Origin: Balneolia bacterium
GTDB taxonomy: Bacteria; Bacteroidota; Rhodothermia; Balneolales; Cyclonatronaceae
Length of the DNA: 32,164 bases
Direction of reading: 5' to 3'
Assembly (NCBI GenBank): GCA_003555145.1
Contig: PWID01000292.1
Coordinates: 1 to 32,164, forward strand
Part shown: positions 24,975-31,906 of the stretch, in pieces
How the letters are laid out: every line of letters starts with the position of its first letter
Numbering within the stretch: the stretch's first letter is position 1
Notes under the pieces: generated by a model
What the model saw: only the letters and a program-made list of their open reading frames with translations
Database searches by the model: none
Told to the model about the DNA's origin: nothing
Translations under genes and position numbers: made by a program

Positions 24975-25318
24975 ATCGCATGATACTCGCAATTATTACA
25001 TTAGACCATCATAATAAAGGTCTTTAGAGTATCTGAAAGCCATATTCTTCGGTTCGCGTTGTCATTAATATTGTGCCTGAGAACTAATATTGATTCAGAA
25101 TTACACATTATCTCATTGCTTATGTAAAGAAGCTACTCATTGTACTGCATAATCAGGCAATTAAAAGCTAAAGAAACCTTAATTAATGTATCTATGCCTA
25201 GATTAAACAACTACTTATAATTGTTTTGAATTAATTATAATTTAGATTGGCACATTTATTGACAAGCTATCTTCAGCACCTTCAAAATGATTTGAATAAA
25301 CTAATTATACACGACCCA
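24975..25318. promoter_or_regulatory. Divergent intergenic region between the Wzz and Wza operons
   Basis: About 340 AT-rich bases with no supported gene. They hold P5 (25247-25263) toward the Wza side, and P4 adjoins on the Wzz side. Also seen: AGACC (25003-25007) pairing with GGTCT (25019-25023), and TGCCTGA (25074-25080) with its inverse TCAGGCA (25153-25159), 72 bases apart. Either could be an activator site, but both are short. Confidence 0.45.
25247..25263 (+). promoter_or_regulatory. Candidate sigma-54-type promoter P5 (imperfect -12)
   Basis: TTGGCAC-ATTTA-TTGAC: the -24 element is perfect (GG at 25249-25250) and the spacing is 12, but GA replaces GC at -12. The predicted start of about 25274 lies 45 bases before the Wza-like ATG at 25319. 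A longer Wza reading frame from a TTG at 25247 begins inside this element and is therefore not favoured. Confidence 0.5.
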
Positions 25319-26053
25319 ATGAGAACGATTAAATCGTTACAAGCCATGTGCACCCTTTTGCTGGTGGCAGGTTATCTATTATCTGGCTGCTCATCCAGCA
25401 GCAGTGTTACCGGAAGCCAACAATTAAATCCTCAGATGCAGGCTCAGGCTGCTTCTAATGCAACAGCAGACCGTACTGCTGATATATCTACATACAGGAT
25501 ACGCCCCGGAGATGAAATTGAAGTCCTTGTTTGGGAACAGCCAAACTTTAATGTTTTAACCACTGTCTCCAGCACAGGAAGAATCGCTGTTCCGCTGGTT
25601 GGTGAAATGCGTATTGCCGGTCTTACTCAGGAAGAGTTCGAAACTGAGCTTACCAGACGGCTATCAGATTATATTCGTGATGATATTAATCTCACTATAT
25701 CAATCAGAAATACAGAAAGCTTGATGGTCTCTGTGTTTGGGATGGTTAATCGTCCGGATAACTATCCTGTTGTAGACGAAATCTCAATATTCCGATTATT
25801 ATCTACAGCTGGTGGTCCTACCGAAACAGCCAATATGAGAAAAGTACATCTATACAGACAATCTGGTGTACAAGACTCCGCCATTCTCGATTTAACCGAA
25901 TACCTGGATAGCGGACTTATGGATGATCCCGCAATTCTTGTACGCCAGGGCGACATCATATATATACCTCGTAAAGATAACGCCGTTCGTGAAATGTCTG
26001 AATTCCTGCGTGATGTAGTAGTTCTGTTCGGAATCTTTAGAATATTTAACTAG
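25319..26053 (+). CDS. Wza-like polysaccharide export lipoprotein
   Basis: 244 residues. The signal peptide (hydrophobic 11-21) ends in a lipobox LLSGC with Cys24, followed by a Ser-rich linker; this makes the ATG at 25319 the natural start. The polysaccharide export domain is at about 52-125 (YRIRPGDEIEVLVWEQP, then GRIAVPLVGEM and LTQEEFETELTRRLSDYI). One SLBB-type domain follows (VFGMVNRPDNYPV, then FRLLSTAGGPTETANM). The C-terminus is a short hydrophobic helix (RDVVVLFGIFRIFN) that may insert in the outer membrane. It is shorter than E. coli Wza (379 residues), with one SLBB repeat instead of two. It is first gene of the plus-strand operon. Confidence 0.92.
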   Translation: MRTIKSLQAMCTLLLVAGYLLSGCSSSSSVTGSQQLNPQMQAQAASNATADRTADISTYRIRPGDEIEVLVWEQPNFNVLTTVSSTGRIAVPLVGEMRIAGLTQEEFETELTRRLSDYIRDDINLTISIRNTESLMVSVFGMVNRPDNYPVVDEISIFRLLSTAGGPTETANMRKVHLYRQSGVQDSAILDLTEYLDSGLMDDPAILVRQGDIIYIPRKDNAVREMSEFLRDVVVLFGIFRIFN

Positions 26054-26064
26054 TGAGCAGATTT

Positions 26065-27012
26065 ATGCGCTTCATACTATATATAATACCTGCTTTGTTG
26101 CTCTTGTTTTCTGCAGAGGTTGCTTTATCCCAAGACGAAGAAGATTCAGTTTTTAAAACCAGGCTGATTGTTCAGAACACAGATACTCGTTCACTCTCCC
26201 TGGGAAACTCAACCTTAGCAGATACATACTTTACAGACGCTTTTGGCATTAATCCCGCAATTATTGGATTCGATGGACAGGGCAACTGGATTTATGGTTC
26301 ATTAAATCAGGACTGGAATACAAATATTCTGCAGGCTACCCTGTCGTTACCCCGCGTTTCCTTTGGGGCTCATTCTTTCAGCACCAGAATTAGCGCAGTT
26401 AACAGAGGGCCTGCCTCTATAAGAATTGGTGACACTCCAGACTTTAATCCTACCTATACACTCATACAAGGTAGTCTTGCGTATGCATTCAGAATTCATG
26501 AACATGTTTCTCTGGGATTACTGCAAAACCTGACCTACACAGATCATTTCAGCGATAACAGGATTACTTACGGTGCAGATCTGGGACTACTTTACTCACC
26601 GGACGGTGCAGTCTCTTACGCTATTTCTTTCAGAGGTTTAGGCCAGGATGTTACGGTTTTTAATGACGGTTCTGGAGAAGAGCTGCAATACGATTTAATG
26701 AGACAGGTTCTTGAAATTGGAGCAACTCTCCGATATCCGGAATATGAAAAACGTCATTTTCTTTCATTCTCTCTTTCAAATGAAAAAAGATTCGGAGAAG
26801 ATGGTATGTGGTATAAAGGAGGCCTTGAAGTTCTGCCTGTTTCATTTTTGGCACTCCGTACAGGTATCATGCTCCAGACTGAAGAAAGAAAGCTTGTGCC
26901 ACGATTCGGTATAGGAGCTTACGTTTCATTCTTAAGGTTTGATTATTCAATTGGACCTAACGAACTGAATGGCGTAAGGTTTCATCAATTTGGACTTTCA
27001 TTGCAATTATAA
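26065..27012 (+). CDS. PorV/FadL-like outer-membrane beta-barrel protein
   Basis: 315 residues from the ATG at 26065; a GTG at 26053 that overlaps the Wza stop by one base is the alternative start and would add four residues. The signal peptide is at about 1-22 (LYIIPALLLLFSAEVALS). The mature part begins with TRSLSLGNSTLADTYFTDAF followed by GINPAIIGF, the SxxxGxxxA...NPA opening of PorV/UPF0164-type barrels. Alternating strand patterns continue to a C-terminal strand ending FGLSLQL, typical of barrel insertion signals. Its place directly after Wza suggests an accessory outer-membrane component of EPS export or anchoring; this is inferred. I do not recognise it as a named EPS protein. Confidence 0.75.
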   Translation: MRFILYIIPALLLLFSAEVALSQDEEDSVFKTRLIVQNTDTRSLSLGNSTLADTYFTDAFGINPAIIGFDGQGNWIYGSLNQDWNTNILQATLSLPRVSFGAHSFSTRISAVNRGPASIRIGDTPDFNPTYTLIQGSLAYAFRIHEHVSLGLLQNLTYTDHFSDNRITYGADLGLLYSPDGAVSYAISFRGLGQDVTVFNDGSGEELQYDLMRQVLEIGATLRYPEYEKRHFLSFSLSNEKRFGEDGMWYKGGLEVLPVSFLALRTGIMLQTEERKLVPRFGIGAYVSFLRFDYSIGPNELNGVRFHQFGLSLQL

Positions 27013-27014
27013 TT

Positions 27015-27836
27015 ATGGAATATCTTTCACTAACCGGCAACAAAAACAATGGTATCTCATCTGGCCTTGCGCATAGCTCAAGTGTGTTGATGCAGGATAT
27101 TTACGAAAAAACGCTCACCGTTGCGAAGCTTGAAAAACATGTGATGCTGATTGGCGAAATGGGTGTTGGGAAAAAGCACGTTGCCCGTTTCATCCATAAT
27201 GAAGGAAGCCGCAAGGATGAGCCTTTCCATTCCTTTTATTGTGTAGATGTGGATGAAGCCCAGTTTAAGGACGCTTTTTGCGAACATGTTTTCATCGAAG
27301 GAAATCACATTAACTTAAAATACGATTTACTTGAAAAATCGAGTAAAGGCGTTTTGTTCATCGATCAGTTTGGTGAACTCGATATAAGTATGATGTATAG
27401 CGTTCTGGATTCTTATCGCATTGGCTGCCATCAGCTTTTCCGATATAATACCAGCGCAGCTCCCCGTCTCATTATTTCAATTAGCCAGGAGTCTTACAAA
27501 AAACTTATCGGGACAGAAGTCTGGGATTATATTCTTCAGACACTCAACCCAATATCAATAATGTTACCTCCGCTACGTGAAAGAAAAGAAGACATTTTCT
27601 ACTTAATAAACGATTTCATATCCGAAATCAGTCAAACAGAAGCAACTTGGGAGAATCTGAATATTTCAGATGAAGCCATGAACAAGTGTATGGCTTACAC
27701 TTGGCCAGGCAATATCCGCCAGCTAAAAAATGCGCTTACTCAAGGAGCAGTACTGTCTTGTGGTAAAACCATTCAAAGCCACCACCTACCCTTTTCTATG
27801 AACTGGAAACTTCCGTATCGCTCAGATTCTGAGTAA
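27015..27836 (+). CDS. Degenerate sigma-54-type AAA+ domain protein (predicted pseudo-activator)
   Basis: 273 residues forming an NtrC-like AAA+ module only, with no receiver domain before it and no helix-turn-helix after it. Retained: Walker A GEMGVGKKHVARFIH (47-61), the LPPLRERKEDI block (184-194), and WPGNIRQLKNAL (230-241, sensor II). Lost or changed: the GAFTGA loop that touches sigma-54 is absent (the region reads EHVFIEGNHIN, 90-100); Walker B is FIDQF (115-119), with Gln118 in place of the catalytic Glu; and the usual FR-x-DL-x-x-RLN arginine-finger segment reads VWDYILQTLN. It probably binds nucleotide but should neither hydrolyse it efficiently nor activate sigma-54. It lies 2 bases after the barrel gene, inside the export operon. 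Confidence 0.85.
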   Translation: MEYLSLTGNKNNGISSGLAHSSSVLMQDIYEKTLTVAKLEKHVMLIGEMGVGKKHVARFIHNEGSRKDEPFHSFYCVDVDEAQFKDAFCEHVFIEGNHINLKYDLLEKSSKGVLFIDQFGELDISMMYSVLDSYRIGCHQLFRYNTSAAPRLIISISQESYKKLIGTEVWDYILQTLNPISIMLPPLRERKEDIFYLINDFISEISQTEATWENLNISDEAMNKCMAYTWPGNIRQLKNALTQGAVLSCGKTIQSHHLPFSMNWKLPYRSDSE

Positions 27837-27869
27837 TCATAAGCGCTCGTACCGTTTGCACTTACAGCC

Positions 27870-29804
27870 ATGTTAATCACATATATTTACGCTTTCCTCA
27901 TCCCTCTGTTGTTAGCTCTGCTAATAACACCATGGGTAATTCGGTTTGCTTTTAAAATCGGGGCCACCGATACGCCAGACGAGCGTAAAGTTCATACCAA
28001 AGTTATGCCTAGAATTGGCGGGCTGGCTGTATTTATTAGTATGGCTCTTTCAATACCGCTTTCTATCGTATTGTTTCCGGAATTACTGGAAGAGATGCTT
28101 TTAAATCTAAATAAAACAGCACTGCTTGGATTTAGCTTTATAGTAATATTTGCACTTGGATTTTGGGATGATTTAAAGAGTCTTACACCGGAGGTTAAGT
28201 TCGGGGTACAGTTTGCAGTCGCCGCTTTAATATATTTTGCCGGATTTAAGATCTCCATGATTACCCATCCTTTTGGAGACGGACTATTGGATTTGGGAGT
28301 AATAGATTTCCCTCTTACCCTTCTTTGGATTGTAGGTGTTACCAACGCATTTAATCTAATTGATGGCCTGGATGGCCTCGCAGCAGGAGTGGCAGCTATA
28401 GCCTGTCTGTCAATTTTTACTGTATCGGCCTTTGCCGGGCAGGTCTGGCCAGCCGTTATGGCACTAATATTAGCAGGCGCACTAATAGGATTTTTACGCT
28501 ACAACTTTAATCCTGCAAAAATATTCCTGGGCGATTCCGGCAGCTTGTTTATTGGCTTTGCTCTTGCCTTGCTCTCGATACAAAGCACTACAAAAATTAC
28601 TACTGGCTTTGCCCTGCTCTTTCCCCTTCTTGTTCTTGCTTTGCCCATCACGGACACGTTAATCTCAATGACTAGAAGGTTTCTTGGTAGTTATCTCGAG
28701 CGCAATCCGGCTAAGGATGAATCTATACTCAAGAAGTTACATATAATGTTTCGTCCGGATCGCTCACATATCCACCATCAGCTTATTTCTTTAGGTCTTA
28801 CTCATAGAAATGCTGTTTTATGCCTGTACGGGGTTTCTGTTCTCTTCGCTCTTTGCGCATTTGCACTTTCTCTGGTAATGAGTAAGGAAGGTCTTTTTGC
28901 GGTCGCTGCCCTTGCAGGTATAAGCTTGTTTATTGGAATTAAAAAGCTGAGTTATCATGAGATTGCTATTTTCAATAACGGGTTGATGGTACCTCTTTAC
29001 GAACGTTGGATTATCAACCGTTCTGTGTATCTCTATCTGGCAGATTTATTCTTCATTGCAGCAGCCGGCTTAATAAGCTATTCGCTCATCAGTACAATAA
29101 GCCCCGGAATGGATGTATTCATACAAAATGAAATTATCTTGATGCTACTACTTGCCGGACAGCTGGTGGCATTCTGGGTTCTGGGTTTATATAAAGAAGA
29201 CATCAGGCAATTTGGTATTGGAAATGCTCTTCATATTTTAAGTGCTGTAGCATATGCAATAGCTTTATCAGGTGTTATTATCTATTTCTCAGGTTATACG
29301 AACCTGCCTATTCTGTTTGTATTTTTGGTTCTGAATTTCTACGTACTGTTGAGCTTTGTACTGGGATTTCGCGTTATGTACCGGGCTTTACGTTTTTGGT
29401 TTAACCGTGAAAAGAAAACTGGGGAAAGAGTACTGATTTACGGAGCTAATGATAATGGTCTGATGCTTTTAAATAAGCTGAACCATTCACCCGAAATGCA
29501 GATGAAAATTATTGGCTTTCTCGAAGACGATGAAAAGTTGGAAGGGAAACTAATTAACGGCTACCCCATTTTAGGAAATCATTGGAAGCTTACTAAAACA
29601 CTTGAGAAGCAGAATATAGACTCCATTCTTATTTGTAAAGATGAAATAAAATCTGAAGACTTAAACAGGATTAAGGATATTGCATACAGCAAAGGTGTGC
29701 AGGTAAAATGGCTTCATGTAAGCGTTGAAAGTATTTTTAAACTACCTCAACAAAATGCCAATATGTGGCCTGTTTCTTCCGAATCAGTTGTTTCATCTAA
29801 TTAA
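27870..29804 (+). CDS. WecA/MraY-type phosphoglycosyl transferase fused to a FlaA1-like membrane/Rossmann module
   Basis: 644 residues, against about 350-370 for ordinary WecA. Part 1 (1-360) is a complete polyprenyl-phosphate sugar-1-phosphate transferase: DTPDERKVHTKVMPRIGG (34-51), FWDDLKS (98-104, Asp pair), NAFNLIDGLDGLAAG (159-173), FLGDSGSLFIG (219-229) and RPDRSHIHHQL (295-305). Part 2 has four further helices (about 388-410, 420-440, 455-475, 478-500), then a Rossmann/CoA-binding-like domain starting VLIYGANDNGLMLLNKL (521-537). This resembles the N-terminal half of WbaP/WcaJ or FlaA1-type proteins, but their catalytic C-terminal domains are missing. Part 1 should start the lipid-linked repeat; part 2 may bind nucleotide or nucleotide-sugar and regulate it (inference). 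Confidence 0.92.
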   Translation: MLITYIYAFLIPLLLALLITPWVIRFAFKIGATDTPDERKVHTKVMPRIGGLAVFISMALSIPLSIVLFPELLEEMLLNLNKTALLGFSFIVIFALGFWDDLKSLTPEVKFGVQFAVAALIYFAGFKISMITHPFGDGLLDLGVIDFPLTLLWIVGVTNAFNLIDGLDGLAAGVAAIACLSIFTVSAFAGQVWPAVMALILAGALIGFLRYNFNPAKIFLGDSGSLFIGFALALLSIQSTTKITTGFALLFPLLVLALPITDTLISMTRRFLGSYLERNPAKDESILKKLHIMFRPDRSHIHHQLISLGLTHRNAVLCLYGVSVLFALCAFALSLVMSKEGLFAVAALAGISLFIGIKKLSYHEIAIFNNGLMVPLYERWIINRSVYLYLADLFFIAAAGLISYSLISTISPGMDVFIQNEIILMLLLAGQLVAFWVLGLYKEDIRQFGIGNALHILSAVAYAIALSGVIIYFSGYTNLPILFVFLVLNFYVLLSFVLGFRVMYRALRFWFNREKKTGERVLIYGANDNGLMLLNKLNHSPEMQMKIIGFLEDDEKLEGKLINGYPILGNHWKLTKTLEKQNIDSILICKDEIKSEDLNRIKDIAYSKGVQVKWLHVSVESIFKLPQQNANMWPVSSESVVSSN

Positions 29805-29843
29805 GGTTCTGAACACAACACGTAAATAACAGCATTATAGTAA

Positions 29844-30545
29844 ATGAGAAAATTAAAAAGTGCTTTAAGTTTAATGGCCAATGGCAATATTTCGGAACTA
29901 ATTGGCGAATTAAGAAAAAGGCTCAATTCAACTTCACATTACTTTGGCCTGCGTCGGGATCTGAAGATTCCTTTCGATAATCCTGATGCCAAAATACCTG
30001 TTACTGTAAGAGAGTTGAATTCCGAAGATCTCAAGTATCTTTTGGACGCACAATTTCGAAAAGAAGACCCACGCCTGGCGGAATACCAGCAGGCAATCGT
30101 AAATTCCGGTTTAAAAACAGCTTATGTTGCCACTAATGAGCATGATATTGCCGCTTATATGCAGTTTCTGATTAAGCCTGATCAGAATGAACTGATACAA
30201 AAACATTTTAAAGGCATTTTCCCGTTACTCAAAGATGATGAAGGGTTACTTGAAGGAGCCTTTATGAATCCCGAATTCAGAGGGCAAAGAATAATGCCTG
30301 CGGCTATGGCCAGAATAGCAGAAAAAGCTACTGAACTAGGCCTGAAAAGCGCCATCACATTTGTTGATGTTACTAATATCCCATCACTAAAAGGTTGTCA
30401 CCGGGCTGGTTTTTCGCCTTATGTACTTAGAGTTGATCGCTGGTATATGTTTAAACGCAGCGTCACTTACAGGCCAGTTGAAAAACAATTACTCGACGAG
30501 TACGAACAAAATATTGGTATTAGCCGTGAAACGGTAAATGCCTGA
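29844..30545 (+). CDS. GNAT-family N-acetyltransferase
   Basis: 233 residues. The first 45 form a basic helical leader (MRKLKSALSLMANGNISEL, then GLRRDLKIPF) seen in acetyltransferases of polysaccharide loci. The GNAT fold follows from about 52: VTVRELNSEDLKYLLDAQ, AYMQFLI (beta4 region), and acetyl-CoA-binding motif A as EFRGQRIMPAAMARIAEKA (about 148-166), then DVTNIPSLKGCHRAGFSPY (the N-x-x-S-x-x-x-x-x-x-x-G-F signature). It should acetylate an amine on an EPS precursor. It lies 39 bases after the initiating transferase and 29 before the GH5 gene. Confidence 0.85.
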   Translation: MRKLKSALSLMANGNISELIGELRKRLNSTSHYFGLRRDLKIPFDNPDAKIPVTVRELNSEDLKYLLDAQFRKEDPRLAEYQQAIVNSGLKTAYVATNEHDIAAYMQFLIKPDQNELIQKHFKGIFPLLKDDEGLLEGAFMNPEFRGQRIMPAAMARIAEKATELGLKSAITFVDVTNIPSLKGCHRAGFSPYVLRVDRWYMFKRSVTYRPVEKQLLDEYEQNIGISRETVNA

Positions 30546-30574
30546 ATCAGCAATCCCAAATACTTCATCACTGT

Positions 30575-31837
30575 ATGTTACCTGTACCCTTAAGAACCCT
30601 GGCTTTCTCTTTAATAACGCTAATTACTATTTTCTTTTTGGGAGTTGCGCTTCTAATAGCTGATTCATCTCAAAAAACAGAAAAATCAGCTGGCATTGAA
30701 ATTCCCGACGACTTTGTGCAAGTCGAAGGTACTAACTTCATGCTTAATGGAGAAAGATTCAGGTTCGTTGGCACAAATGCATACTATCTTCCAAACTTTC
30801 AGAAGCTAAATGAAAGCGTTGTACAGCGAGCGTTTGATGTATTTGAAGATTCTGAAATCAAAGTTATTAGAATGTGGGCATTTTATGATGGATACGATTG
30901 TGGGTATAGCCAAAATGATCCAAATGAAAGTGTAATCCAAACTGCACCAGGGATTTATGATGAACAAGCGCTGAGATATCTCGACCAGGTTATTGCAGAA
31001 GGCAAAAGACGAGGAATTCGTTTTATACTACCATTTGTAAACTATTGGGATGAGCTGGGAGGTATTTGCCAGTATAATACATGGGCCGGAGCTGAGTCGC
31101 CATCCCGGAATATGATGTTCTTCATTGAAAACGAGGATACACAAAAGTGGTTTCGGGATTACATTGAAATGCTCCTTAACAGAGTAAATACAGTTACCGG
31201 TGTGGCTTATAAAGACGAACCGGCCATAATGTCCTGGCAAATAATGAATGAAGGTCGCAACTCTGGTCAGAACCCTAGAGTTCTTCGGGACTGGTATGCT
31301 GAAATGGCTGATTTTATAAAAAACATTGCTCCGTACCAGCTTTTGGGTACTGGTGAAGAAGGGTTTGATGAAGGCACACCGGCTGTTTACTCCCGGAATA
31401 AGTATTCTAATACCTATGCCCTGCGTGCTAACGAAGGAACCAGTTACATAATGAATACCTCTATTTCTGGTATAGATTACGGTAATGCTCACTGGTATTC
31501 ACCCGATTTTGGTTTTGGACACGACGCTAACGAAGCTAGTATTATTGCTCAAAGTGCATGGCTGGATGATCATCAACGAATCGCTGCCTCCGCAGGTAAA
31601 CCTTTTATATTGGGTGAATACGGTTTTCCGGGTTGGGGAGATGAACGTGTCATTAAAAAATACGATGCCTTATGGACCAAAGCAGAAGAGATTGATTTAG
31701 ATGGCTCACTGCTTTGGCAATTAACAGCAGACTATGTGAAATGTTACGAGTTTGGTGGAAATATCTGCTGGCCTGGTGCTCGCGAAGATAAACAACTGTA
31801 TGAAATGTTTGTTCGTCATATTAGACAGATGCAATAA
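30575..31837 (+). CDS. Glycoside hydrolase family 5 (beta-mannanase/GH5_7-like), membrane-anchored or secreted
   Basis: 420 residues. The N-terminal hydrophobic segment (about 8-29) is a signal anchor or signal peptide. The catalytic (beta/alpha)8 barrel begins FMLNGERFRFVGTNAYYLP (55-73). Key positions: IRMWAFYDG (98-106), the acid/base Glu226 in MSWQIMNEGRN (219-229), NAHWYSP (304-310) and the nucleophile Glu348 in FILGEYGFPGWG (344-355). The order and spacing match clan GH-A family 5, closest in feel to endo-beta-1,4-mannanases (subfamily 7), which cleave beta-mannosidic bonds by retention. In this setting it probably trims the locus's own polymer. It is last in its operon, followed by a terminator. 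Confidence 0.9.
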   Translation: MLPVPLRTLAFSLITLITIFFLGVALLIADSSQKTEKSAGIEIPDDFVQVEGTNFMLNGERFRFVGTNAYYLPNFQKLNESVVQRAFDVFEDSEIKVIRMWAFYDGYDCGYSQNDPNESVIQTAPGIYDEQALRYLDQVIAEGKRRGIRFILPFVNYWDELGGICQYNTWAGAESPSRNMMFFIENEDTQKWFRDYIEMLLNRVNTVTGVAYKDEPAIMSWQIMNEGRNSGQNPRVLRDWYAEMADFIKNIAPYQLLGTGEEGFDEGTPAVYSRNKYSNTYALRANEGTSYIMNTSISGIDYGNAHWYSPDFGFGHDANEASIIAQSAWLDDHQRIAASAGKPFILGEYGFPGWGDERVIKKYDALWTKAEEIDLDGSLLWQLTADYVKCYEFGGNICWPGAREDKQLYEMFVRHIRQMQ

Positions 31838-31874
31838 AATAGTAAGGTAAAATCCTTTCAAAGAATAATATCTT

Positions 31875-31906
31875 AAGCCGCCCTTTCATAGGAGCGGCTT
31901 TTTTTT
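31875..31906 (+). terminator. Intrinsic terminator of the export operon
   Basis: AAGCCGC (31875-31881) pairs with GCGGCTT (31894-31900) around a 12-base loop, followed by a T-run through 31906. It lies 38 bases after the GH5 stop. Confidence 0.88.

Noticed and set aside
24916-24981. Longer Wzz-like start
   Set aside because: The extra 22 residues overlap candidate promoter P4 and do not resemble the family N-terminus.
25247-25318. Longer Wza-like start (TTG)
   Set aside because: It would place 24 residues before the lipoprotein signal peptide and begins within the RpoN-type element; the ATG at 25319 gives a proper signal peptide.
31028-31492. 154-residue minus-strand open frame inside the GH5 gene
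   Set aside because: Antisense shadow; the opposite strand encodes a complete GH5 catalytic domain.
5456-31837. Exosortase or PEP-CTERM substrate in the locus
   Set aside because: Looked for because of the gene set; no eight-helix exosortase-like protein and no PEP-like C-terminal tripartite tail is encoded.
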